A stretch of DNA of 64,000 bases, from the NCBI GenBank assembly GCA_028023455.1, contig JAQFVV010006703.1:204501-268500 (forward strand), given 5' to 3'. The notes below the pieces were generated by a model that had not been told where the DNA came from, made no database searches, and worked only from the letters and a program-made list of their open reading frames with translations. This document shows, piece after piece, positions 9,688-26,321 of the stretch (within the stretch, counting starts at the first letter, position 1; every line of letters begins with the position of its first letter). Position numbers and translations under genes: made by a program. Source of the stretch: Epiperipatus broadwayi. Taxonomy: Eukaryota > Onychophora > Udeonychophora > Euonychophora > Peripatidae.

Positions 9688-11763
9688 TTATAATGGTATA
9701 TGCCATTACATTAATTTAAAATTAAAATAAAATTTTTCTTAAGTTTGTAAATAAAAACTGAAAGCTAAAAAAATTAAAAAGTTGTTAAACATGTATACTT
9801 ATATATATTCCCAAAGATGCAAAACTTTAAAAATTGTTTGTTTTTTAAATAAAAAAAATGTATTTGAACATACTTTTTTAGAAAAAAAGGACAAGATATA
9901 AAGATAAAATATTTTTGTAAATGGAAATGATTGTTTTATAAATTAATTGAAAAGCAAACTAGCCCTTGGGGCTCTTATATAAAAAAGTCAGAATGAAATA
10001 TAGATAAGAGAACAAAAATAAATTAGATGTCCAATAGAAGCAGCAATGAAGGCTCGGACCATAACAAAAAAAATGGAACAAGAAACTATTGTTCAGTGAA
10101 TCTGGATGATTGGTATAAAAGAAAAAATATTGAAATTAAGAACAGTTCCAGCTTGATTTTGTGAGAAGAGCAATAAGATGCACTTGTCACTCTCTCTCAC
10201 TTATTTCAAATGAAACGACTGTAATACCAGGATTAAACCAGCTAAGGCTACCTTCAGATAGATCGGTCTTCAAATAAAGACTTTGTGGGAATTGATACCA
10301 GGAACCGAGAGATCTTCTACTGTAAGATATAAACAGAAATATTTTACTAAAAGTAATTAAGAACTTTAAAGATTTGACAAGCTTTTAATATTCAGCTAAC
10401 CTAAATTTTAAAATGAACTTTTATCTGACCTTTAAGTTTCAAATTAATTATAAATGTTTAATTTTTATACATTTAAGTTTGCTAAAATTCATTTCCATTT
10501 TTATTTTTTTTTAATATTGTATAAATTATTTAAATGCATTAAATTTAAGTTGGGTATAGATGCTTGCATAGCGTCGTTCATGCTTAATTATGTTTTTGTT
10601 TTCATATTTGATTGGAATATAAAGGCATTGGTAAATAATGATATCTTATGTTGAATATCTAAGATGTATTTATTCAGATGTCTTTTAAGTTATGATGAAT
10701 GCCATTGGGTTTCTTGTAAATTCCCTCTGCAATTACATCAATGACTTTATATTTTGATCATTTATGTTTATTTTGTAATGTTTTTGACCTTGTAATCTAT
10801 GTAGCCGATCTATACTCAACATTAAAACTGTTATAAAATTCATTTGTGCAAAATTATATAAATGTTAAAATTAAGTCAGGCATGAATGGCTATATAGATT
10901 TGTAAAATTATATTAATTAATTAAGGGAGGGTTAATCTTAGGTTATTTGTTTCATAGTTGGATTGAGTCAATGGATGGAATATATCGGTGTAATTAGTAG
11001 ATGTAGTATAAAATTCGCTACATGCAGGATCACATTATACACCACACACTTCTTTTTTGCCTATGAAATGGGATAGTAAGATGGAAAACACAGTCCCTTC
11101 CTATGGAGTTTTTTTTTTGCTCTTCTTGTTAGATAGATGTAGTATTCCTATCTAAATGAGAGTCAATGTCTTCTTTTACCATGCTGTTCAGATGTACATT
11201 CCTGACAGTATATTTGTGCTATTGTTTCATACTGCATTGAATACATCGATATATCAGATGGATTGACATTGGTTTGGCTGTGAACTTTTGGCCTAAGATT
11301 AAATAAGGGATAGAATATTTTCTTTCAAATGCAATCTATGTAGTTTATTCATACTCAACACTCTTAAAAAATATTATTAAATTCATCTGTACAGATGGTT
11401 TAAAATTTAAAATGATAATTTAAATTCAAAGTTAATATGAAATCTAAAATAATAAATGTTATTCCTCAAATTTTAAATGATTATATATGTGCATAAATAA
11501 ATGTTGTTCATGTCTTAATTACTGGCAGTCGCTTTTATTTTTTTTATATTTAAGATACAAATTAAACAAAGTTATATATTATTATTTCTGTGTCTCCACT
11601 GAGCTAGTGTTTGGGGCTAACAGTCAAAAATATAAATTAAAGTGGAATCTTAACAGCGCATATCTGCCTACTCTATAAATTTTTGAGATTCAAGTAGCCT
11701 AGTGGCACTCTGTAGTGCAGATACAGTAAGACTGCAACATCCATTTTTTTGTGACCATTATAA
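9688..11763 (+). repeat. LTR of a second family, plus orientation (2.08 kb)
   Basis: It begins TTATAATGGT and ends ACCATTATAA, a perfect 10-bp terminal inverted repeat that could derive from TGTAATGGT...ACCATTACA. A primer-binding-like motif follows immediately. It is matched over its length, in reverse, by 13194-15285. TATA-like elements occur near 9977 (CTTATATAAAA) and 10115 (GGTATAAAAG). Two parts of it (around 10780-10870 and 11325-11410) are diverged repeats of each other. No long ORF. An alternative reading is that both arms are long inverted repeats of a DNA transposon. Confidence 0.55.
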
Positions 11764-11781
11764 TTGGTGCCCAACATGGGC
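11764..11781 (+). promoter_or_regulatory. Primer-binding-site-like motif
   Basis: TTGGTGCCCAACATGGGC directly follows the LTR end. It is the clearest primer-site candidate in the window; related, decayed versions occur at 3444, 13174, 15766 and 20438. Confidence 0.55.
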
Positions 11782-11960
11782 TGCCATTTATGTACCAAGT
11801 TCACTGAACAGAAGATCTTACTTACACTGCCAATGTTTGGGCTGGTTACAAACTTCTTTATAATACATTTATAATCTTATTTAATTATAAATGTTACATG
11901 AACGAACCGGCACGTTTGAGAAAAGTGGAAAATGTTATTGATACCTTTAACTATCAACAA

Positions 11961-12590
11961 TTGATGTAATTGCAGTGGGAATTTACAAGAAACCCAATGG
12001 CATTCATCATAAAATGCTGCATTGACACCAATAACTAAAATACATCCGAATAAATACAGTTTAGATATTCAATGTAATATATCATTATTTACTGAATGTC
12101 TATATATTTTAACCAAATATGAAAACCAAAACATAATTAAACGTGAATGAATCCATGCAAATGTCTATACCCAACTTAAATTTAATGCATTTAAATAATT
12201 TATATGATATTAATAAAAATAAAAATGGAAATGATTTTTAGCAAAGTTAAATGTATAAAAATTAAACATAATAATTAATTTGAAAACTCAAGTCAGATAA
12301 AAAGTTCATTTTAAAATTTACGTTAGCTAAATCTTAAAAGCTTGTCAAATTTTAATGAAAGTTCTTAATTATTTTTAAATTTCATAGTTCATGTGTTACA
12401 GTAGAAAAATCATGGTACATGGTGCCAATTCCCATGACATCTCTATTTAAAATCCAGTCTGTTGTTCTGGAAGTGGCCTTAGCTGGTTCAATCCTGGTAT
12501 TACAATCATTTTATTTGAAATAAGTGAAAGAGAGCCACAAGTGCATCTTATCACCCTTCTCACTTCTTCAAAAAACAAAATCATAAAAAA
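11961..12590 (-). repeat. Fragment of the same LTR family between the two arms
   Basis: About 630 bp match 14219-14850 of the right arm in direct orientation, and hence the left arm (about 10150-10750) in reverse. It is more diverged than the arms are from each other, which suggests an older insertion or an internal rearrangement. Confidence 0.6.
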
Positions 12591-13173
12591 AAAGAATTTA
12601 CTTAGTGTTAGTAATTATGTTACACAAATTGATTATATATTACTGAAAATTTCAAAAGGACAAATCTTTTTTTTTTAAAAGACAAACTAGTAATTACACA
12701 CAAATATAATGATAAAAAATTGTTGACTGTTTATTCTTTACTACCAGCTAATGTTCTGCCCCCCTCCCTTCCAAGTTTCTTTTCTTCTACTTTTAAGTAT
12801 TACTTAGGCACATTAAATGCTTGGATTTTAAATAAGACTTTTTTTTAAAAAAAAAATATGATTTATATTAATTATTACGTTTTAATTATTTTGTTTTATT
12901 CCTCATATTTATTTTTATATATGCACAATTTTTCTTACTGGCAGAACCTTTAAAACAAAATTCAAACTATAACTTTGCATTAATACAAAAATATATGCAC
13001 ATTTCAGAAAAAATATTACTGGCTTAATTTTCAAGGTACACATGGTTTTTTAAGCATCAGACTATAACATCATGTTAATACAATATATATATATATACTC
13101 ATTTTTTAAAAAAAATGTTACTGGCATGATTTATTGTTAAAATTCTCAGGGTACTGGTGGTTTATTAAATATT
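12591..13173. other. Unannotated spacer between LTR arms
   Basis: AT-rich DNA with a poly-T/poly-A junction near 12838-12856 and a short TA tract near 13084. I see no gene or motif here. It may be what remains of the internal region of a retroelement. Confidence 0.4.
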
Positions 13174-15285
13174 GGCTTATGTTGGGAGGACAATTATAAT
13201 GGTCACAAAAAAATGGAAGTTGCAGTCTTACTGTATCTGCACTACAGAGTGCCACTAGGCTACTTGAATCTAGAAAATTTATAAAGTAGGCAGATATGCG
13301 CTATTAAGATTCCACTTTAATTTATATTTTTGACTGTTAGCCCCAGTCACTAGCTTAGTGGAGTTGCAGAGATAATAATATATAACTTTGTTTAATTTGT
13401 ATCTTAAATACAAAAAAAATAAAAGCCACTGCCAGTAATTATAACACAAACAACATTTATTTACACACATATATAATCATTTAAAATTTGAGGAAAAACA
13501 TTTATTATTTTAGATTTTCATATTAACTTTAACTTTAAATTATTATTTTAAATTTTAAACCATCCATACAGATGAATTTAATATTTTTTAAGAGTGTTGA
13601 GTATGAATAAACTACATGGATTGTATTTGAAAGAAAATATTCTGTCCCTTATTTAACCTTAGGCCATAAGTTCGCAGCTAAATTAACGTCAATCCATCTG
13701 ATATATTGATGTATTCAATGCAGTATGATATGACAGCACAAATATACTGTCAGGAATGTACATCTGAACAGCATGGTTAAAGAAGACATTGACTCTCATT
13801 CAGATAGGAATACTACATCTATCTGACAAGAAGAGCAATAAAAAAAAACTCCATAGGAAGGGACTGCATTTTCTGTCTTACTATCCCATTCCACAGGCAA
13901 AAAAGGGTGTGTGCGGCGTATAATGTGATCCTGCACATAGCAAATCTCATACTACATCTACTAATTACATCGATATATCCCATCCATTGACCCAATCCAA
14001 CTACAAAACAAATAACCTAAGATTAACTCTCCCTTAATTAATTAATATAATTTTACAAATCTATATAGCCATTCATGCCCGACTTATATTTAACATTTAT
14101 ATAATTTCACGCAGATGAATTTTATAACAGTTTTAATGTTGAGTATAGATCGGCTTCATAGATTACATGGTCAAAAACATTTCAAAATAAACATAAATGA
14201 TCAAAATATAAAGTCATTGATGTAATTGCAGAGGGAATTTACAAGAAACCCAATGGAATTCATCATAAGATGCCGCATTGACACCAATAACTTAAAAGAC
14301 ATCCGAATAAATACATTTTAGATATTCAACATAAGATATTATTTACTGTATGTCTATATATTCCAATCAAGTATGAAAACAAAAACATAATTAAGCATGA
14401 ATGAATCTATGCAAGCATCTATACCCAACTTAAATTTAATGCATTTAAATAATTTATACAATATTAATAAAAATAAAAAAAATAAAAATGGAAATGATTT
14501 TTAGCAAACTTAAATGTATAAAAATTAAACATTTATAATTAATTTGAAACTTAAAGGTCAGATAAAAGTTCATTTTAAAATTTAGGTTAGCTGAATATTA
14601 AAAGCTTGTCAATTCTTTAAAGTTCTTAATTACTTTTAGTAAAATTTTTCTGTTTATATCTTACAGTAGAAGAGCTCCCATTTTCTGATGTCAATTCCCA
14701 TAAAGTCTTTATTTGAAGACTGGTCTATCTGAAGGTAGCCTTAGCTGGTTCAATCCTGGTATTACAGTCATTTCATTTAAAATAAGTGAGAGAGAGAGAG
14801 CGACAAGTGCATCTTATTGCTCTTCTCACAAAATCAAGCTGGAACTGTTCTTAATTTCAATATTTTTTTCTTTTATACTGATCGTCCAGATTCACTGAAC
14901 AATAGTTTCCTGTTTCATTTTTTTTGTTATGGTCCAGGCCTCCATTGCTGCTTCTATTGGACATCTAATTTATTTTTGTTCTCTTATCTATATTTCATTT
15001 GACTTTTTTATATAAGAGCCCCAAGGGCTAGTTTACTTTTCAATTAATTTATAAAACAATCATTTCCATTTACAAAAATATTTTATCGTTAGATCTTGTA
15101 CTTTTTTCTAAAAAAGTATGTTCAAATACTTTTTTTTTATTTAAAAAAGAAATAATTTTTAAAGTTTTGCATCTGTACGAATATATATACATATACATGT
15201 TTAACAACTCTTTAATTTTTTTTAGCTTTTAGTTTTTATTTACGAACTTAAGAAAAAAATTTATTTTAATTTTAAATTAATGTAA
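13174..15285 (-). repeat. LTR of the second family, minus orientation, with decayed primer site
   Basis: It mirrors 9688-11763. The LTR end TTATAATGGT is at 13194-13203, and the adjoining minus-strand bases 13193-13174 (TTGTCCTCCCAACATAAGCC) are a decayed form of the primer-site motif at 11764. The outer end has lost its terminal bases to a (TA)n tract. The two LTRs face each other with their primer sites inside, 1.4 kb apart, which a normal element (direct LTRs) would not show. Confidence 0.55.
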
Positions 15286-15354
15286 TATATATATATATAT
15301 ATATATATGATAAACAAAAATGCAAGTTAAAAAACTTGCTTACGCTTGTATTTA

Positions 15355-15700
15355 TGTCCACAGATGGCGTCCTACCAAAAACACCTATCAAGCGTATTTT
15401 CGTTTACATAAACGTCAGAGTAGTTAGTATTCACTATCTCTAACTATAATTCCACTTTCAGATCATGATTTCAAGCTATTTGCTATCGTCAGTGAAAGAC
15501 AGGAATAAAGAAACTAGATCTAAATACAAACTCTGAGCGTTTATGAAACAATTTCTATTCAGCTTGCAAGCGTGAATTTTTTAGACACGTAATGTGATCT
15601 GAAAGTGGAATTATAGTTAGAGATAGTGAATACTAACTACTCTGACGTTTATGTAAACGAAAATACGCTTGATAGGTGTTTTTGGTAGGACGCCATCTGT

Positions 15701-15705
<5 letters not shown>
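15355..15705. mobile_element. MITE-like element, 351 bp, perfect 111-bp inverted repeats
   Basis: 15355-15465 and 15595-15705 are exact reverse complements over 111 bp. The ends read TGTCCACAGATGGCG and CGCCATCTGTGGACA. The 129-bp middle has no ORF. TA lies on both sides (15353-15354 and 15706-15707), which would suit a Tc1/mariner-type TA duplication, but the right flank is a TA microsatellite, so the duplication is not proven. Perfect identity of the arms suggests recent insertion or arm conversion. Confidence 0.8.

Positions 15706-15751
<46 letters not shown>
15706..15751. repeat. (TA)n microsatellite
   Basis: About 22 uninterrupted TA units directly abut the MITE-like element. Confidence 0.95.
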
Positions 15752-15753
<2 letters not shown>

Positions 15754-15765
15754 ACATGAGCAAAT

Positions 15766-19700
<3,935 letters not shown>

Positions 19701-21580
19701 AAGTCAAATAAAACAAAAAAAATAACTTTTTACAAACTTAAAACAAATGAATGTTAATTAACTATTAAATAAAAAAGGTTGATAATATTATTTTATTTGC
19801 TAAATAATTCAGCAATTCAAATATCCATTAATCACTTAAAACTATATTTTTGCAAAATTATTAAAAATAATTACTGTAATTTAAATGTTTTATTGTAAAT
19901 GTAATATTGTTTATTGTAATGAAAATATGAAAATAAAATGGAAAATGATACAGATAGACATGCATACATATGTACTGCAACATAAATATTAAATTATCCT
20001 GACTAAATATAATTGACATGGCTATGGGTTAAACATATTTCACTGCTTATAATATTGGTAAATGGATGGGTGTCAATGAATAATAAATCAGAAAACTATT
20101 CAGACAAACACCAACACTATCTTATAAATAAATAAATAAAACAACTTTGCATCACTCTAGTTATTATGACAACACTTTCTCTTTCTTGCATTAAACCCAT
20201 TATCAAATATAATAATAATAACAATATATGCTTGTAAAATTGCTAACCAAAATGCACAAGTGACCCACATATAATTTTTTGAATCATTAATAGGAAAATT
20301 TTAAAATTTTAAGGCTATTTCATTTTTTTAGTACAATGCAGTTATTCACTACTGATACAATATAATTTAATTATTTGTACCCATTCAGAAGCTCACAATA
20401 TATAAATATATATTATAATGGAACAGCTTATTTGATAGCCCTAGTTGAGGCACCAAATATAACGGAATGGCATTTAATCATCCCAGTTGATGCTTCAAAT
20501 ATAACATAATCGATTATATTTAATGCTTGGAAATGATAAACTTAATGCTTCATAGTTAGGTTCACCAAATATAACAGAATGGATTATATTTAAAGTCTAA
20601 GTTGGTCTTGTTAAATATATGGGGATGATTAAATTCCCTAGAAAGAGGATATGCATTTCACTACAATCGGACTTTGGGTCTTCAGGTAGAATGCTAGAAA
20701 TGAATTGATGAAATACTAAGTACATGATTATATCTATCTTTATTATGCTAGCTCAATAATCTTAAATAAGTTTTAATATAATTTAGACTAGTTCATCCAT
20801 CTTTCATCCCTATTTCAGTCACCATTATCCATGATATTCAAACTCATGGAGAATTTGCAATTAGCTCTTTTCAGGGATAATTTCAAAACAAGTTATTATT
20901 TAAAATGCCTTTATATAAGCATTAACTAATAATTAATAGTTATATGATATTTATAATACTAGCATATATATAATATAATTCAATAATGATTAGACAAAGA
21001 GATCAAGTTAATAAATCAATATTTAATAAACAATAAAAAATATAATATAATAGATAATAAAATATTAATAAATAAATACGGATGAATTTTACCATTTTAA
21101 AAATATTAATAAATAATATTCTTATTTAATACCCTATGATAAAATTCAATACTATAATAAACTTTCAAAAATTAAAGAAAATAGTTTAAATTAACAGCTA
21201 TATAAAAACAATATTTGGATTCAAAAATTAATAATTTATGTAACTTATTAATTTATTTACCATTCTTATTTATATGTTTCATAATTACTAATATATAAGT
21301 ACTATTTACAATTGTATAACATATATGTATTTTTGATAAATAAAATAAATTGAACGTTTACAATATTATGTAGTAAATACAATATAATCTTGTTTAAAAT
21401 ATCTATTAAATAATAACTATTTTTTATATCCTTCATCTAATTTGATGAATTATGTCAAGCTTTCAATTAATTATATTTGATACTAAATATAATTTTCCTA
21501 TTAAGATATAATGATACGATGCCAAATTTGAAATAAAGATAATAATAATAATAATAAACATATTAAAATAATATAAGCAT

Positions 21581-21582
<2 letters not shown>

Positions 21583-21661
<79 letters not shown>
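21583..21661. repeat. (TA)n microsatellite, about 79 bp
   Basis: It is an uninterrupted TA tract, and the repeating Ile-Tyr reading frame across it is an artefact. Confidence 0.97.
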
Positions 21662-21665
<4 letters not shown>

Positions 21666-24595
21666 ACCCTTACTTCTTGATATATAAAATAGTTTAAAAT
21701 ACAACTAGCTCAGTTACATTATTATGCTTAATTAAAATTTGCATATTTATCTTTAATATACTTTTATATTATCATATCTTAATTAAATTTATTATCAATC
21801 ATCAAAATCAATATAGTTCTAGATTATACTAATTAAATAAGTATTTATAAAATTATGAGACTGTGAAGTAAAGTTACAAAGTAATAAGCAGATTTACACT
21901 GAGTCAATATCTCCCAAGATACTGTCTCAATGGCATAAGACTACTACCACTACCTTATCATCTTACCACTACATCTATAGCATTCTTATGACTTTTAAAT
22001 GAAATAAATTATCTTTAACAATACTAAAATAATTCCTAACTTTTAACTTAAAACATAATTAAATAATCTCAGGTTCTTCTAAGTTGTTTTAAAATAATAA
22101 ATTATGTAAATAAGTATGATGTGGGATTTTATATCAAACTTAGATACACCTAACTTATTTTAATAATAATAATAAATAATTCTAATCTTAAAATGTAATT
22201 TAATCTCATCTATTTATATTATATAATCAATCATTAAAGGAATACACAATCATATGTATATCTTTTATTTCATATGGTATCTTAATTTTGGAATAGATCA
22301 AAATCTTATACTTAATAATCCGTGGTAATAAACAATACTGTATTCTTATAATGTGCATTATAATCATCTTATGACCATTGCAATATTTTCTGTTCATGTC
22401 AATCAATTTTTATAAAATAATGTTAAGCAATTATTGTATTCATTTCTAAATAATAATAACAAATTCATTTTTGGTGCAAATATTATGTTTATTTCAAATC
22501 ATCTGGTGTCAAAATGCTGTGGTGAAAAATAATGAAACTCGACACACTTTTAAAACAGATTAACAAATTTATTTACAATAACTTCAAATAAACTTATTTA
22601 CACTATTTACAGTTTTAGAATTTAGGAAAATAAATAAAATAAAATAAGAAATTACAAATACAAGAAGTTTATACTGTTACTAATTCATATGCTTAACAAG
22701 CAATTATACATTCTTTAAATACTATACTAATAATATTATAGTATGTTTTTTTTTCAAAAAACTTATATTTAAAATAAATGTTAATAAACTTCCATTACAA
22801 ATAATAATATATGTCAAAATTATTTATGTAGCAGGTGTACATAATGTAGCTCTACCTATTAAATAACTACACTAATTAAGTATTACCATTTATAATGTAT
22901 CATCATATATTTACTTTATTATTATTAGCATTGCTTAATAGCTTTATAAAATTAATGTATCTTTGTAATGTAAAACAAATAATTGACTGTACTTATACTT
23001 TACTTAATGTAATTCCTGTTATATGTTTTATCAAATATGCATTACATATCTGTACTGTTCAAATACTATTATTCAAATCATTTATCAATTTTAAATTCAT
23101 AAAGCATTACATTAGATAAATTGTATGATTCTTTTCTATGTAAAAATCATTATTTTACTTTATGTGTTATTTTAATCCTTTCTAATAAATTTCTATCTAT
23201 AAAACATATTCTAAACTTATCTAAAATTTCCGGAAAAATAAACATCAATTTTAAATAAATATTCATTATCTAAACTACCTATACTACATTGTCTATACTT
23301 AATAAATTTCAATCCAAACATAAGCTTCTACCCATAACGTAACTTAACTTACTTAATATAATAAAATACAAAAATAGAGTCTTTTCAAATCTATTCTTAT
23401 CTTGCAAATAATAAAATAATTACCTAAATAAAGAATAAATATAATTCTAATACTATAACATAATAAAAATATCAAAATTTATTTATGAAAGAATCATATA
23501 ATTATTTCTAAGCTTCTTACGTAATGTTGTATCATGTTGATATTATAGATTAAAACTTATGCATATTTTAATAAAGTTCGTTGCCAATATAATGTATGTG
23601 TTTTCATAAAATATCTCTCCATTCATTCTATAACAACATAATATTCAGTTGATCTAAAGAAAAACATATTAAATTCATTAAAAATCATTATACAATATTT
23701 TTACCATAATAATAATAATGTCCAATCTGCTATCCAGCATTCTTCGGAATTTGCAGCTTCATAAAATAAAAATCATTCACATTTTCACTCATAAACATTC
23801 ATTAGAATATTCCGTGTTATATTAATTATAAAAACAAATTTATGTAATTAATTATTATATTATTTTTTTAGTTATTATTTAATAAATGTACCTAACCTAC
23901 TTTTAATAGTTTAATAATATTTTAAATTTTATGTTAAATAAATAAAATAAAAGTTCATATTACGTATTCCAGCGACGACTTTTGTTCTACCATAAAAGTT
24001 CTAACAAATATCCTACGTATAAAGTCAATAAAACACTATTTCCTGTTCCGTTGTATCACGTGTTTCTTGAAAGTTTATAGAAAAATGGTAACGTTTTTTT
24101 TTTTAAAAAAATAAAATAAGTTCCACAAGAAAACAAAAATAAAATTAAAAAATAGTTTATAAGTTCTTTTCTGGATCCATTTCTTCATAAAATATTGTTC
24201 AAAAGTTATTATTTCTAAATTAATTTATAATTGTTGAATTATTCTCATTTAATTAATTCCATTAACTTAGCTTGGCCTGATTTGGTTTGGCCTGGACGTC
24301 CATGTATTACTTGCGCATTTTTCAAAAACAATATATCTAGGTAAGAATCTATTTTTCCATCTATAACGTCCTGCGTTTTAGATTACTTCAATATAATACT
24401 TTTATCATATTACGATTTTAAATAATCATATTTATAATCTATTTGCCTTTTCAAATCGTCAATATTTAGTCTTTTAAGCACAAAGACCTAACAAGGCATG
24501 TATTTATTAAAATTACTACTTCTTATATCTTTACTTAAGATATACATTTTATTTTTTTAAAAAACTGCAAAAATACTTTCTTTCTATAGAAATAT

Positions 24596-24772
24596 TCATA
24601 TTTCTATTAAATATTTATCTATAATAAACAATAGTAATTCAAACTTTTTAATACTATTTATAGTCCAAAATACTACTTTTCTCCATCTCGTAGTTTTATG
24701 TACTAATTCAGCGTCTATTATTTCTCTAGCATAAAGTTTTTGATATATTTCTCCGATATGTGATGTTTCCAT
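24596..24772 (-). CDS. Short ORF downstream of the antisense promoter in block C
   Basis: A 58-codon ORF starts METSHIGEIYQKLY and ends at a TGA. It begins about 230 bp downstream of a TATAAAAG box. Its middle, LVHK followed by W and then SIKKFE, aligns with the ORF of block D (LVHK, W, HLKKLE) with one gap. The two blocks are otherwise much diverged, so this resemblance hints at past selection on a short peptide or exon. Further down the same strand, around 24350-24250, another open stretch encodes VIHGRPGQTKSGQAK. I recognise no domain and cannot give a function. It may be the first exon of an LTR-driven transcript or chance. Confidence 0.25.
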   Translation of the reverse strand: METSHIGEIYQKLYAREIIDAELVHKTTRWRKVVFWTINSIKKFELLLFIIDKYLIEI

Positions 24773-24963
24773 GATTATTCGTACGTAAATTGAGTTTCGA
24801 TATTGAGAAGACCAATAGGGAATTATTAAGTTTCTACTGCATACTTATCATTTTAAAAATTATAAATTATATACAATAACACTCTTCTGATTTTAAAAAT
24901 TGATTTTAAGAGCGTTTATAAATTTACTTGGCTATTTTCTCAATAGCACGATTAACTTAGAAA

Positions 24964-25034
24964 TTTATTGTAGAGAGCCCCTCTCAACAATTGAATCCAG
25001 CTTTTATACTAGAAGAGTCTCCTCATCTGATTGG
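24964..25034 (-). promoter_or_regulatory. Antisense CCAAT/TATA cluster of block C
   Basis: The minus strand has CCAAT at 25034-25030, TATAAAAG at 25008-25001, and AATAAA at 24969-24964, near the expected start of transcription. TATA followed at once by AATAAA is the pattern of an LTR promoter with R. A similar cluster occurs in block D and at 57626-57666. Confidence 0.35.
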
Positions 25035-26269
25035 TACGTTTAAACAATCAAACTTTGCTGGCTTATTTACATATTAATCAACACACTATTAAAATAAAAT
25101 AATGACTTATTTAATATTTAATATTATTACATTTTAAAAATAATTTTTATCGTTTATTCAAATCTATTAAACATTTTTTTAAAATATTCTTTCTCACTTA
25201 ATTTAAATCTTAACTTTTATAAGATCATTTAAAATAAACTAAATCTTTTTAAATACATTATATTTTTAAGACAATATTTTTAAATCAGATTTAATATTTT
25301 ACATTAATATCTTTATTTTTTATCTCGTGATAACTCACGTATTATTTATAAATTTCACAACATAATTTTAAAATAGTTTTTGCAACTTTATGAGAAAGCT
25401 TCCAAGCATGTGTGTGTGTATCTCTAATTAACATCTGTCTTTACAATACAAGAAACGCTTCCCATAATCTAAAAATAACTTAACAATTGCTTTTTTTAAA
25501 GTAAATATTTATTTTTCAAAATAAATAAGATATTATATCAGATTTTAAAATAATTATTTGATATGATTAAAATCAAATATTAATCTCAATTTAAATACTT
25601 ATAATTTAAAATATTTTTATTCACTTTTAACATATATTTTAAATTAAATAAATATCTTTGTCTAATTTTAACTTGTCTTTTAAATACTTTAGCTTTAAAC
25701 ATTTGTTATTAAATTTATTAATGCAGTATTACATCATAATCATCATCATTTTAAATATCCTCTCAATACCAACACAATTCACATATCAAACATTCATAGA
25801 TTGCTTTAATTAAACTTATGGTAACATTGCCACAAGCAAAGTCAACATCACATATTTAAAATACTTCTTAAATTTAAAATTTTCCACTAGATTAACACAA
25901 AACTTAAATGGTGACCCATACAAAAGGGCACAATATATAAAGAAAACTTATTTTCCAGAGTTGAGAGTAGATATTGAAGTTTATAGTTCATCATCCTAAT
26001 GAAGATCTTTTACGAAGTATATTATTAATCCATTGGTATAATGATGATTTTATTTATCCTTAATTGATAAACTGTTAATAATATCCAATGATTTGATTGA
26101 TATAAAATAAAGTAAATATTCTTCGAATGTAGATGTTATTATTCTCCATTTTTCTATTATCATTAGACGTTCTATATATCCAATATTTCAAAATATTTTA
26201 AAATAGCATGCAAGGTTGGTTTTGAATCCTTTACAATACAAAGCTGTTCTACTCAAAGCACATTGTTTT

Positions 26270-26272
<3 letters not shown>

Positions 26273-26317
<45 letters not shown>
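26273..26317. repeat. (TA)n microsatellite
   Basis: About 22 TA units lie between LTR-like blocks C and D. Confidence 0.95.

Positions 26318-26321
<4 letters not shown>

Larger units (their letters stand above)
20438..25934 (-). repeat. LTR-like block C (divergent)
   Basis: The left edge has a primer-site-like motif on the minus strand (20457-20438, TTTGGTGCCTCAACTAGGGC). The poly(A)-type block lies near 22505-22585. The right edge reads GGGCACA, as does block D. Segments around 21870-22000 and 27100-27235 are recognisably the same sequence (shared CTCAATGGCATAAGA and ATTCTTATGACTTT). Within it are an antisense promoter-like cluster and a short ORF. CAAATATAAC recurs at 20454, 20496 and 20566, so the left edge is itself locally duplicated. 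Element boundaries are inferred, and the block may comprise more than one insertion. Confidence 0.35.

Noticed and set aside
11487-13470. Two similar 63-codon ORFs (11487-11678 plus, 13279-13470 minus)
   Set aside because: They are the same sequence in the two inverted LTR arms, and their identity reflects arm homology. No sign of protein function was found.
21501-21704. 67-codon ORF with alternating Ile-Tyr
   Set aside because: It is a translation of a (TA)n tract, not a gene.
22895-23119. 74-codon hydrophobic plus-strand ORF as a membrane protein
   Set aside because: Leu/Ile/Phe-rich translation is expected from AT-rich DNA; it lies inside an LTR-like block with no supporting signals.
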